A stretch of 35,498 bases of DNA from JBAZMA01 sp041649995 (GTDB lineage: Bacteria > Omnitrophota > Gorgyraeia > Velamenicoccales > Velamenicoccaceae): positions 1 to 35,498 of the forward strand of contig JBAZMA010000016.1 of NCBI GenBank assembly GCA_041649995.1, read 5' to 3'. Shown piece by piece: positions 25,678 to 33,603 of this stretch; positions within the stretch are counted from its first letter, which is position 1; the number at the start of each line of letters is the position of its first letter. A program made the position numbers and the translations under genes. The notes under the pieces were generated by a model. It searched no databases and was not told the DNA's origin. It worked only from the letters and a program-made list of their open reading frames with translations.

Positions 25678-27864
25678 ATGAGCCGACGCAATGCGCATTC
25701 ACACTACGCCCAACACGCGTACCCCGCCGGGATGATCGCCGGCACGATCGCCGCGGTGCGCCGCTCGGTGGGCGAACCCGAGCAATCGCCATCCAGGACC
25801 GCCATCCCCGAGTCGCTGCAGTCAATCGAGCCGTCGTGCGGTCTCGCACGGCCGGCGCGGTCGTTTCCGGACGGAAGCCCCAGTCCGATCAAACGGCCGG
25901 CGGGCAGAACGTCGCTCAGACCATTCGATAGCATCGAGATCGAAACCGTCCACCGCATCATGGAATCGCAGCGCGTGGAGCGCCACATCCAACAAATGTG
26001 CGTCGGCTACGCCACGGACATGTTTTACCGGGCCAAGGAGGACTTGGAGATGATCACCGCGAGCATCAAGCTGTTCACGGGGGAGGGTGGCATCGTCCGT
26101 GAGAGTGAAGCGGCGACCATTCTCAAGTTTGGCCAGTGGGCCGAGCAGACCATCGCCGTGCTCGGTCTTCCCGTGGTCGGCGCACCCGCCCCAACGGCCG
26201 CGCCACCGAGCGCGGAACGCGTGCTGGAACTGATACGCGAGCTGTTTGACGTGCGCGGGGGCCTCTTCATCCCACTGACACAATTCGCGCGACGGGCACT
26301 GACCGCAGAGTCCAAACAAGCCGTCGAGGACACGCGCGCGCAGATCCGGCGCAACCTCGAGTACGACGAGATCGACATGTATAGCGTGAAGACCATCGTC
26401 GAGGCGACGGCCGCGGCCACCGCCGACCCGGAGATCCCTCGCGACGAGAACTTCTGGCCGGTGACAGATGGCGACCTCGAAGCGGTCAGGCAGAACATCG
26501 CGGCCAGCCATTGGCTGGTCGTGACCGACTCGCCCGGCGCCGCGGCGGGGTACGACCGGTCCAGCCGGTGGACGTGTCTCCAGACAAGCGGTGAGCCGCC
26601 GGTGCGCGCGACGTTCGACGTGCCGTTCAACACCGGCGCGGAGACGTGGTTCGTCGGCGGTTCGTGGCTTGCGGTGTTTGGCGACACGATCCGCGTGCGC
26701 GACTACGCGATCGACGCGAAGACCGGCAAGGCCTCGACGAGCGGACACCACGTGCTGTCGCTCCGCAGGTCCGGCGTCGCGCTCCATCCGGTGCTGAACA
26801 CCGCCGAGCGGACGCTGGACGGGTGGTGGTGCTTCACGCTCGTCGCGCTGTTGGACACGGGCGAGATGATCGCGTTGGACAGTCTGGAGGGGCTGATCCG
26901 CGCGGTCTGCACGTACAGCTCTGGCACGGCGCCGCCGACGGAATTCATGGAGGCGTCAATGTCCACGTCGTTGGAGAGCAGTGGATCGGGCGACGACGAC
27001 GCGTCGGTCGTGATAGCCGACGCCGGCGTTCTCCGCTCGCCTGCCGCGGATGCCGTGGCGCGCATCGCGACCACCGCCAAGACGGTCCGCGCGCAGCCGC
27101 CCGCGGCGCCCACGACCCCCTCGATCGGCAGACCATTGCCGGCGGACGCGATGCGGATCACGGTCCGACCGCATACCGCGTACGGGGAGCGGGCGTACAC
27201 GCTCCCGGAAGTCGCGGTTGTCGAGGTTGGCGCATGGCCGGGCCCCGTCTCCGCGTACTACGAGGGCGGCGTGCCGCTCGTGCGGATCTTCCCCGATGCG
27301 GGATGCGTGCCGTCGCGCCTCGCGAAGACGCAGTACGGCGGCGAGCCGTTCATGACCACCGCGCTGTCGTCGAGGACCGGCTGCGCCGTGTGGAAGACCC
27401 GCAGGGTGCGCATGCACATCGAATGCACCTGCACGGATGGCGCCGCAACGCGGACGGATAACACGATCGTTGGTCAGGCCAGGGATGCACCGATCATCGG
27501 CACGCCGTTTCTGCTCCCTCGCTCGCAACACTCCAAACTTCCCGACGACCACGTGCTGTTCATCGGTCACCGGGATTATGTGCACGTATTCCCGCTGGGT
27601 CTGGTGTGGGCGCTCGGCGAACCGGCCAACCCGGGAACGATGCGCGTGCCCCTCGATCTGCTGCTGTTCACGAGAAGCCGTGGCGGCGTGTGCATGGCCA
27701 TAAAGGTCGGAACGGTCGACGGCGTGTCCGCCGGCGACGTCCGCTCGATGATGTCGTATGGCAGGTTCGTGAAAGAGGCCGCCGCATGGTGCTACAACAT
27801 CCTCTACGAGACTAGGGAGAAGAAGGTCCGCGTGCTGTTCACCGACAACCTGAAGGTGTTCTAA
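25678..27864 (+). CDS. Unknown protein, paralogue A of a tandem pair (728 aa)
   Basis: From ATG 25678. It begins MSRRNAHSHYAQHAYPAG, almost identical to the start of the next gene. A Pro/Ser-rich linker follows, then a helical region (residues ~85-235), and a beta-rich half. Matching positions in the paralogue include RWTCLQTSGEPPVRATFDVP against RWSCLRTSDGQSVTFEPP, and VFPLGLVWALGEP against LFPIGDQWALGVP, with an SMMSYGRF / SMMSFGRA motif near the end. There is no signal peptide or membrane span and no domain I recognise. The protein could be a virion structural component (inference from size, abundance-type composition and duplication). A G9 tract starts one nucleotide after the stop codon. 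Confidence 0.85.
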   Translation: MSRRNAHSHYAQHAYPAGMIAGTIAAVRRSVGEPEQSPSRTAIPESLQSIEPSCGLARPARSFPDGSPSPIKRPAGRTSLRPFDSIEIETVHRIMESQRVERHIQQMCVGYATDMFYRAKEDLEMITASIKLFTGEGGIVRESEAATILKFGQWAEQTIAVLGLPVVGAPAPTAAPPSAERVLELIRELFDVRGGLFIPLTQFARRALTAESKQAVEDTRAQIRRNLEYDEIDMYSVKTIVEATAAATADPEIPRDENFWPVTDGDLEAVRQNIAASHWLVVTDSPGAAAGYDRSSRWTCLQTSGEPPVRATFDVPFNTGAETWFVGGSWLAVFGDTIRVRDYAIDAKTGKASTSGHHVLSLRRSGVALHPVLNTAERTLDGWWCFTLVALLDTGEMIALDSLEGLIRAVCTYSSGTAPPTEFMEASMSTSLESSGSGDDDASVVIADAGVLRSPAADAVARIATTAKTVRAQPPAAPTTPSIGRPLPADAMRITVRPHTAYGERAYTLPEVAVVEVGAWPGPVSAYYEGGVPLVRIFPDAGCVPSRLAKTQYGGEPFMTTALSSRTGCAVWKTRRVRMHIECTCTDGAATRTDNTIVGQARDAPIIGTPFLLPRSQHSKLPDDHVLFIGHRDYVHVFPLGLVWALGEPANPGTMRVPLDLLLFTRSRGGVCMAIKVGTVDGVSAGDVRSMMSYGRFVKEAAAWCYNILYETREKKVRVLFTDNLKVF

Positions 27865-27865
27865 T

Positions 27866-27874
27866 GGGGGGGGG
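27866..27874 (+). other. G9 homopolymer directly 3' of a stop codon
   Basis: Nine G start two bases past the TAA at 27862-27864 and are followed, after TCG, by an A8 run. Same class as the tracts at 30238 and 31442. Confidence 0.7.
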
Positions 27875-27941
27875 TCGAAAAAAAACCTGGCTTCACGCTG
27901 TGCGGGTGGTGGGTAGAACGGAGATAAACATCGAACAAAAA

Positions 27942-30233
27942 ATGAGTCGTCGCAACGCACACACGCACTTCGCGCAGCACGCGTATCCCGGCGCCATCCG
28001 CGCGAAGACGGTTGCCGCCGTCCGCGCCGGCGACCCCGTCGGCGCACCGACCGCAGTTCCGGCAGCACCGCCCGTCACGCCGCCGGTCACGCCACCGGTG
28101 GTTTCCACGCCCGGCGAAGTGTGGCTTACCCCTGGCATACCTCCCGCGGAGTTTGGTGGGGGGAGTCCGTCGGAGACTTCGTTCGAGGTGGCCGGGGCCG
28201 CCATGCTGACGGGGATCGTGGTTCCGACCACCGCGGTCACCCCCCTCAGATCGTGTCCGGCGCCGCGTGCCGCGCAGCCGAGCCCGTTCCGGGGTCCGGC
28301 TGTCCGACCGTCCGGCGACCTACCGCGGCTCGACAAGACCGGCAAAGAGCAGTACGACATGGTCATCGACGCGGTGCGGACGTATAACGAGGAGGAGTAC
28401 GTCGCGGAGCTGTGCCAGTCGTACGCCGCGAGGCTCCAGGCGCATCTGCTCGAAACGGTCGAAATGCTCACCGCGTGCACGCAGTTGGATTCTGTGCGCT
28501 CCCGGAATCTGACAGTGGCGAGCCTGGTGCCCGCCGACGCCATGGCCATCATCGACAATGTGCGGATTGGAATAATCGGCACCGCTCCCCCGGCGGATTA
28601 CCAACGGCGGGGCGACTATTTCATGGACATCTTCGAGAAACTCGCCGTCGCATACAACGCGGTGATCCTCGCGTTTAGCGGGCTGGCCACCGGCGCCGCA
28701 CCCGACGATGCCCGCACCATCAAAACCCGCGTGCACGCGACCGCGCAGGAGGTCTACGCCACCGTGGTCAGATTCGGGGAGGAGAACATGTCCGCGAGGG
28801 AGAAATCCGCGATTCCCCGGCGGTTTGTGACCGAGAGCTACCGGACCGCCAACGGAGAAGAACTCATCGGCACGCAGGGGCACGTGGAGCAGGGCGTCGC
28901 GCTGATTCTGCGCACGCCCGGCGCGGAGACGCTGCTCCAAGCCGACCAACGGTGGTCATGCTTGCGGACCAGCGACGGACAATCGGTCACGTTTGAGCCC
29001 CCGTTCAACCTCGGCCCGAATTCGTGGTTGCTCGGGGACCAATGGTTCGTGGTCGTGGATGCAGATTCGGTGCGGGTGCGCAAGTACACGGTCGATGCGG
29101 CGGAAGCTGGCGGATACGAGGCGACGACGAACGGGCGCCATCTTGTGGTCTTCCGCCGGACCCTCCCCGCGTGCCGCTTGCTGCTGAACGTCGCGACGCC
29201 GACGGCCGCGAAGTGGTGGTCGTTCTCGATCATCGCCGAGGCGCCCGGCGCGACCGTGGTGATCGAGACGTTCGAGGGATTCGTCGAGTGGGTGCTCGTG
29301 CATGGCAAGGCGCTGCCCGACCCCCCGACGACCCCGCCCCAATCACCGGCGCAGAGCGCCGCGGCGGCGCTCGAAACCGCTGCCATCGTCGTGGCCGACC
29401 GATCCGTGCTCATCGGCAAACTGAAGATCGCGACGCCAGAGCCGAAAGTGCTGCACCCTGAGCCAGAGCCGGCGCCCATCGCGCCGCCGGTATCGCCCAC
29501 CGCCGGCCAGCTCACGATCCGCGACGTTGCTCCCAAGGCACGGCCCCCCGCGATCCGTCGCGTGTCCAGAGCCGTCGTGCCGGATGAAATCAGGTGGTGC
29601 TACGACGGCACCGTCACACCGTGGGCGAGAATACTGCCGTACCCCGGACGGGACGTCGAGATCCACAGACTGTCATCCGACGAGTACGCCGGCGACAAAC
29701 TGTTCACGACGGTCGTTCTGCGGACAGCGGACCGGTGCTCGGTGTGGAAGATCTTCAACGGCGACTCGCAGATGGAGTGCCGCTACACCGACGACGGCGG
29801 CGACACCCGCGTCGACAACGCGATCGTCGAGACGACCCGGGGTAAGCGGATCACACCCCCGCCGCACGGCGTGCCGTTCGTGCTGCCACTGACCGCGGAT
29901 GCGAGGCTCCCGAAGAAGACCGCAATGTGCCCCGGCGCGGATGGGTGTTCGCACCTCTTCCCGATCGGCGACCAGTGGGCCCTGGGCGTGCCGGTCGGCG
30001 CGGATGCGCCGACGCCTCTCGTCCTGTACAAGATCGTGGCTGGCGGCGGCGTGTTATCGACCACGAAGATCGGCGTCGTCGCGGATGTGACCACCGACGC
30101 CGCTTCGTCGATGATGTCGTTTGGCCGGGCGCCCGAAGGCCGGGGTGGCAAGTACCGCTACAGCGTCTTTTACAAGGACCGGACAGCCAGGGTGCAGCAA
30201 CTGATAGTGGGAGATGATGATCTGTTCGCGTGA
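27942..30233 (+). CDS. Unknown protein, paralogue B of a tandem pair (763 aa)
   Basis: From ATG 27942, preceded by an A-rich leader. Its first 16 residues (MSRRNAHTHFAQHAYP) differ from paralogue A at only two positions, both conservative, while the rest is only partly conserved. A Pro/Val/Thr-rich linker (about residues 40-130), a helical region and a beta-rich C-terminal half follow in the same order as in A. A second Pro-rich linker (PEPKVLHPEPEPAPIAPPV) lies near residue 510. No domain is recognised. It most likely arose by tandem duplication, and both copies are intact, so both are probably used. It is followed by a G11 tract. Confidence 0.85.
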   Translation: MSRRNAHTHFAQHAYPGAIRAKTVAAVRAGDPVGAPTAVPAAPPVTPPVTPPVVSTPGEVWLTPGIPPAEFGGGSPSETSFEVAGAAMLTGIVVPTTAVTPLRSCPAPRAAQPSPFRGPAVRPSGDLPRLDKTGKEQYDMVIDAVRTYNEEEYVAELCQSYAARLQAHLLETVEMLTACTQLDSVRSRNLTVASLVPADAMAIIDNVRIGIIGTAPPADYQRRGDYFMDIFEKLAVAYNAVILAFSGLATGAAPDDARTIKTRVHATAQEVYATVVRFGEENMSAREKSAIPRRFVTESYRTANGEELIGTQGHVEQGVALILRTPGAETLLQADQRWSCLRTSDGQSVTFEPPFNLGPNSWLLGDQWFVVVDADSVRVRKYTVDAAEAGGYEATTNGRHLVVFRRTLPACRLLLNVATPTAAKWWSFSIIAEAPGATVVIETFEGFVEWVLVHGKALPDPPTTPPQSPAQSAAAALETAAIVVADRSVLIGKLKIATPEPKVLHPEPEPAPIAPPVSPTAGQLTIRDVAPKARPPAIRRVSRAVVPDEIRWCYDGTVTPWARILPYPGRDVEIHRLSSDEYAGDKLFTTVVLRTADRCSVWKIFNGDSQMECRYTDDGGDTRVDNAIVETTRGKRITPPPHGVPFVLPLTADARLPKKTAMCPGADGCSHLFPIGDQWALGVPVGADAPTPLVLYKIVAGGGVLSTTKIGVVADVTTDAASSMMSFGRAPEGRGGKYRYSVFYKDRTARVQQLIVGDDDLFA

Positions 30234-30237
30234 AGAT

Positions 30238-30248
30238 GGGGGGGGGGG
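30238..30248 (+). other. G11 homopolymer 3' of a stop codon
   Basis: Eleven G begin 4 nt after the TGA at 30231-30233. An A7 run follows before the next start at 30286. Confidence 0.7.
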
Positions 30249-30285
30249 CGTTGATACACGAATTGGACAGAAAAAAAGACGAGCA

Positions 30286-31434
30286 ATGGACGACGAACGC
30301 ATTGTGATATCATCCACGGCGATGATGACGGCCCTGTACGACACGTACATGGCAGTGCGCTACTGCACGGCGCTGCGCGCGATCGGACGGTGGCTGCTCT
30401 CGATCGCCCGGGTGCACGAGCACCGTTCCGAATCCGCGCTGGTCGAAGAGCTCGACCCCACGATGGCCAGACCGTACTCGGGGATGCTGATCCAGCTCGG
30501 GGGATCCCCGGCGAGGCTGCAGAAGATCATGACGCCGCTCGGCACGGTGTTCCCGTGCACCGTGCTGTTCGGGGACCGCGCCCACGAGCAGATGCTCGCG
30601 CACGCCATCATGCGGACCGAGCGCGTGATCAGCCTCGAATACGTGACCGGCTCCGCGGTGTCGCGGTACGTCGACGGGACGGTGCTCCTGCGCGTGCGCC
30701 GCGTGCATGGCATCGACCTGCCGGAATTCGATGGATGTCCCGCGATCATCGAACCGGCGCCGCTCGACACGGTCACGTACCGGTTGTACCGCCGCGTGAA
30801 GCGGCACCTGACGTCCGCCGACGGAAACGAAGACGAGCGCATGGCGCCGAATCCCCAGTGCTGGTACGACGTGCCGCAGGCGTACCTCTCGGTCGCCCGA
30901 GCGCTGACGATGATGCTGGACTGCGTGCGCAAATGTTTGGGTGCGCTGGACGCGCCGTCGCGGACGTGTATCCCCCCGTTCGCACCAGACGGGAGCCGGT
31001 GCCGCACGACCGGGTGTGTGTACGTCCGCATCACACGCGCCGGCGACGCGCTGATGATCACGGATCTGTGGACGCCGCTCGGCGGCCAGCCCCTGTTCCC
31101 GCGCCAGGGGCCGTGGGCAAAGATCGACGCCGCGCTGTGCCGCAAGTTTGTCGACGCCATCGACTGGAGCGTGTGCGACGTCAGCGCGACTGCGCTGGTC
31201 GCGAGCGCCCCCGGCTCGACTCTGGTGCCGTTCGCGGAAACGCCGGGCAATGCGGAGCTCCGCAGGTCGGGGTTCGTGGTGGCCCTGCTGCAGGTGCGGC
31301 GTGTGGGGCCGTACGAACTGCCGAACGGCGACGCCAGCCCGATCGTGTACGAACGTCCGGTGCCAGAGCCCGGAGAGCGCCTGTTCCACGGTCACCTCGT
31401 CCACAAATTGCGTTGCATGTGCATACAGAAGTGA
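30286..31434 (+). CDS. Protein of unknown function (382 aa)
   Basis: From ATG 30286; an earlier in-frame ATG at 30214 would overlap the upstream gene and run through the G tract, so it is rejected. It appears to be a globular, soluble alpha/beta protein with no signal peptide or membrane span. The N-terminal ~60 residues are helical (TALYDTYMAVRYCTALRAIG). Several scattered Cys near residue 240 (RTCIPPF, SRCRTTGCVYV) and near the end (LRCMCIQK) do not form an obvious metal site. It follows the two paralogues on the same strand and may be co-expressed, but it has no clear similarity to them. No function proposed. Confidence 0.75.
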   Translation: MDDERIVISSTAMMTALYDTYMAVRYCTALRAIGRWLLSIARVHEHRSESALVEELDPTMARPYSGMLIQLGGSPARLQKIMTPLGTVFPCTVLFGDRAHEQMLAHAIMRTERVISLEYVTGSAVSRYVDGTVLLRVRRVHGIDLPEFDGCPAIIEPAPLDTVTYRLYRRVKRHLTSADGNEDERMAPNPQCWYDVPQAYLSVARALTMMLDCVRKCLGALDAPSRTCIPPFAPDGSRCRTTGCVYVRITRAGDALMITDLWTPLGGQPLFPRQGPWAKIDAALCRKFVDAIDWSVCDVSATALVASAPGSTLVPFAETPGNAELRRSGFVVALLQVRRVGPYELPNGDASPIVYERPVPEPGERLFHGHLVHKLRCMCIQK

Positions 31435-31441
31435 AATGGGT

Positions 31442-31452
31442 GGGGGGGGGGG
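31442..31452 (+). other. G11 homopolymer 3' of a stop codon, between convergent genes
   Basis: Eleven G begin 7 nt after the stop at 31432-31434 and are followed after TATGGGCC by an A8 run. The convergent minus gene stops at 31485. Confidence 0.7.
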
Positions 31453-31484
31453 TATGGGCCAAAAAAAATGTTCTCTTTCCCCGT

Positions 31485-32402
31485 TCACATACCCGGTACA
31501 CGTGGCCGGCGGACACGCTTTCCGGGCGTGCCGCACGCGGCCGCATCGGACGAGAACCCGGACATTTCCGAGTGCGTCCTCTTCACCGGCGGCTTTGCCG
31601 CGGCGACGACGACGGACCGGACGGCGCGGTCGATCATTTCGACCAGCATGCGGATCTTTGCGCGCTTGTGCATCGGCGTCACGTCGTTGTCATCGAGCGA
31701 CGGCCACATGAGCCGCGCGATGAATGCCGAGATGACGGCGTGTGCCCGGTTGTGGTACAGCGGCTTCTGCTTCGCGCCGAGCAGCGCGCAGACCTCGGAC
31801 ATTTTGCAGCCGAGGAGCGCGTTCACCACGCGCTCGGTTCCGCACGGCAGGCATCCGGCCGTCACGTTCCGGAGGTCCAGGTCGATGATGCGGTGCGTAT
31901 CGAACCACACCAGCAGCGCGTGGTCGTCGTCGTTCAGCTCGTCGTCCTGCGCCCAGTCCTCCGGGTCGTCCGGCGGCACCGGCGGCGCTGGCGACGACAG
32001 CGGCGGCGGCTCCGCCCCGTAGATCCACTCGTTGACGAGGCCGAGCATCATGGCCGCGTATTTGATCGCGACCTTCACGTCGACGGCGGTCCTCAGCTCG
32101 GCGGTCAACGACCAGCAGGTGGCCGCAAAGTAGAGCTTGAGCCGCGGCGATATGTCGGCGGCCGCGCTGCCGGTGAGCAACGCGCCCATCGCCGCCGCCT
32201 TTGGGCACAGCAGCGCGACCTCGAACCAGCGCCCGGCGCGCAGCGCGTCCACGACGGTCGGATCCTTCGTCAGAATCTCGGCGGTGAGCCGCTTGCTCCT
32301 GAATATCTCGGATTCGGTCACCCACTTTGGGATGTCCGAGCGGGATGGGCCGCTGTAGTGCAGCAGGGCAATGTCGGCCCGTGTGAAATCTGGCTCGCCC
32401 AT
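31485..32402 (-). CDS. Protein of unknown function (305 aa)
   Basis: From ATG 32402. It is mostly helical. A central disordered acidic/Pro-rich linker (PPPLSSPAPPVPPDDPEDWA and an Asp run, about residues 132-165) separates two globular parts. The first part begins GEPDFTRADIALLHYSG; the second contains a Cys-containing stretch (NVTAGCLPCGTERVVNALLG). The last ~40 residues are basic (KRTHSEMSG..., GKRVRRPRVPG) and could bind nucleic acid or act as a nuclear signal. No family recognised. Confidence 0.75.
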   Translation of the reverse strand: MGEPDFTRADIALLHYSGPSRSDIPKWVTESEIFRSKRLTAEILTKDPTVVDALRAGRWFEVALLCPKAAAMGALLTGSAAADISPRLKLYFAATCWSLTAELRTAVDVKVAIKYAAMMLGLVNEWIYGAEPPPLSSPAPPVPPDDPEDWAQDDELNDDDHALLVWFDTHRIIDLDLRNVTAGCLPCGTERVVNALLGCKMSEVCALLGAKQKPLYHNRAHAVISAFIARLMWPSLDDNDVTPMHKRAKIRMLVEMIDRAVRSVVVAAAKPPVKRTHSEMSGFSSDAAACGTPGKRVRRPRVPGM

Positions 32403-32543
32403 CGAGGTGCAGAGGGGGGAATGTTATTTTTTTACGGCGACCCCGGAGGGATTTGTTCGTTTCGTTTTTTCGTGGCCGCCAAGTGGAGATCTCGGGCAAA
32501 AAAGATATTTTCCAATGTCCAATTGAACATCGTGGTCTGTTAA

Positions 32544-32554
32544 CCCCCCCCCCC
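32544..32554 (-). other. G11 homopolymer on the coding strand 3' of a stop codon
   Basis: C11 on the + strand, that is G11 on the minus strand, starting 24 nt after the stop of the minus gene at 32579. The rest of the 32403-32578 gap is A/T-rich (T7 near 32427, A6 near 32499) and carries the upstream region of the 305-aa gene. Confidence 0.7.
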
Positions 32555-32578
32555 TTCCAACATCTCATACCGCGGTGT

Positions 32579-32947
32579 TCAGAACACTCCGACGTAGAAC
32601 CCGGCGCTGCCTTCGAAGAATGGCGTGTACAGCGCACGCATCGCTTCGCAGTCCGCGGCGCTGACCGTTGAACTGGCTGGCCGTTTTTCCTGCGGGGGAG
32701 GCGTCGCCGTGGGTGGTTCGACCGCCACCGCCGCCGGCGCGGGTTTCTGCTGTGCGGCCTCGCGCATCTCGTCGTCGATCATCCCCGGAGCGTCGGTTCC
32801 CCACGCCGCCGGAGCGGCCGGTGCCGCATCCACGCCGTCGGCGCCGGACGCCGCCGCGTCCGCGCGCTTCGTGCGGCTCTTCCCCACCCGCGGCTTGGCC
32901 GCCGCGGGCAGCTGCGTCATGGTCGCGTCTTTGTCGGCTTCGCTCAT
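32579..32947 (-). CDS. Small disordered Ala/Pro-rich basic protein (122 aa)
   Basis: From ATG 32947. The first 35 residues are basic (KPRVGKSRTKRADAAAS). The middle is Ala/Pro/Glu-rich low-complexity sequence and only the last ~25 residues (DCEAMRALYTPFFEGSAGFY) look foldable. Composition suggests a DNA-associated or virion scaffold-type protein, but there is no recognisable motif. It is the middle of a minus-strand run between the 305-aa and 160-aa genes. Confidence 0.6.
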   Translation of the reverse strand: MSEADKDATMTQLPAAAKPRVGKSRTKRADAAASGADGVDAAPAAPAAWGTDAPGMIDDEMREAAQQKPAPAAVAVEPPTATPPPQEKRPASSTVSAADCEAMRALYTPFFEGSAGFYVGVF

Positions 32948-33034
32948 CTTCTCGTGTCGGCGGGAAAAAAAAAGTTTTGGTGGTTGGAGGTTCTCTTCTG
33001 TCGGTGCGCGCTTCTCCCGTGCTCCCTTTCAGGT

Positions 33035-33517
33035 TCAACGACCCGTTTCGGCGCACGTCAGCTTGTACACATCGCCGCACAGCCGCATGAACTCGGGATC
33101 GTCCAGCACGATCGTGGAGTGCGGCGTGAACCGCGGACTGTAGAACGTGGCAATCGGCAGATCGCGGCACGCATCCCCACGCGGTGCGACGAGCAGGCAC
33201 GGCTCCTCGCGGCCCGTCTCGATCCCGTCGAGCCGTCGCTGGCAGAGCTCCTTGCGCGCGGCGCCGTATTCGCTCGGATCTTCCACGACCAGCAGGTGCA
33301 CGTCGCCGACGGTCCCCGCATCCGTGCATTTCCACTCCCGCGCGGGAAACAGCTGGCCGAGCCTGACGCGCAACGCGCCGCACAGGCCGAGTTGGTCCAC
33401 CGCGGTGCGTCCGGACGCCCCCACGGGAACCACGTGAACGGTCACGGGCACGACCGCCGAGATCGCCGGCGTCGGCGCGGCGATGACGATGGCGGGGGGC
33501 CGACGTGTGGGTGCCAT
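33035..33517 (-). CDS. Protein of unknown function (160 aa)
   Basis: From ATG 33517, preceded by GGAAATAT 5 nt upstream, the same element and spacing as the terminase gene. The N-terminus is basic and Pro-rich, followed by an alpha/beta-looking domain with strands AVVPVTVHVVPVG, VGDVHLLVVEDPSEY and PCLLVAPRGD. The last segment (HSTIVLDDPEFMRLCGDVYK) is acidic. I see no catalytic motif and no family match. Shared promoter element and size class with other minus-strand genes suggest a late or virion protein (weak inference). Confidence 0.65.
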   Translation of the reverse strand: MAPTRRPPAIVIAAPTPAISAVVPVTVHVVPVGASGRTAVDQLGLCGALRVRLGQLFPAREWKCTDAGTVGDVHLLVVEDPSEYGAARKELCQRRLDGIETGREEPCLLVAPRGDACRDLPIATFYSPRFTPHSTIVLDDPEFMRLCGDVYKLTCAETGR

Positions 33518-33522
33518 ACTGA

Positions 33523-33530
33523 ATATTTCC
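33523..33530 (-). promoter_or_regulatory. GGAAATAT element 5 nt upstream of the 160-aa gene
   Basis: Identical octamer to the one before the terminase start (19085-19092), at nearly the same distance from the ATG. Confidence 0.3.
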
Positions 33531-33603
33531 GAAACACCTGTCATCTTTTCCGTGTTTTTTTGCTGCTTTCGCGACGAATTGTATTGTGTGTGTGTGGACA
33601 TCG

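Noticed and set aside
30390..32543. Long + strand open frame of about 717 codons
   Set aside because: It overlaps two better genes in other frames and has the Arg/Pro-rich composition of a shadow frame.
16960..33517. Possible paralogy of the proteins at 16960-17457, 19098-19574 and 33035-33517
   Set aside because: All three have a G.V(D/H)..(V/L)V-type strand and similar length, but the similarity is too short to separate from chance.
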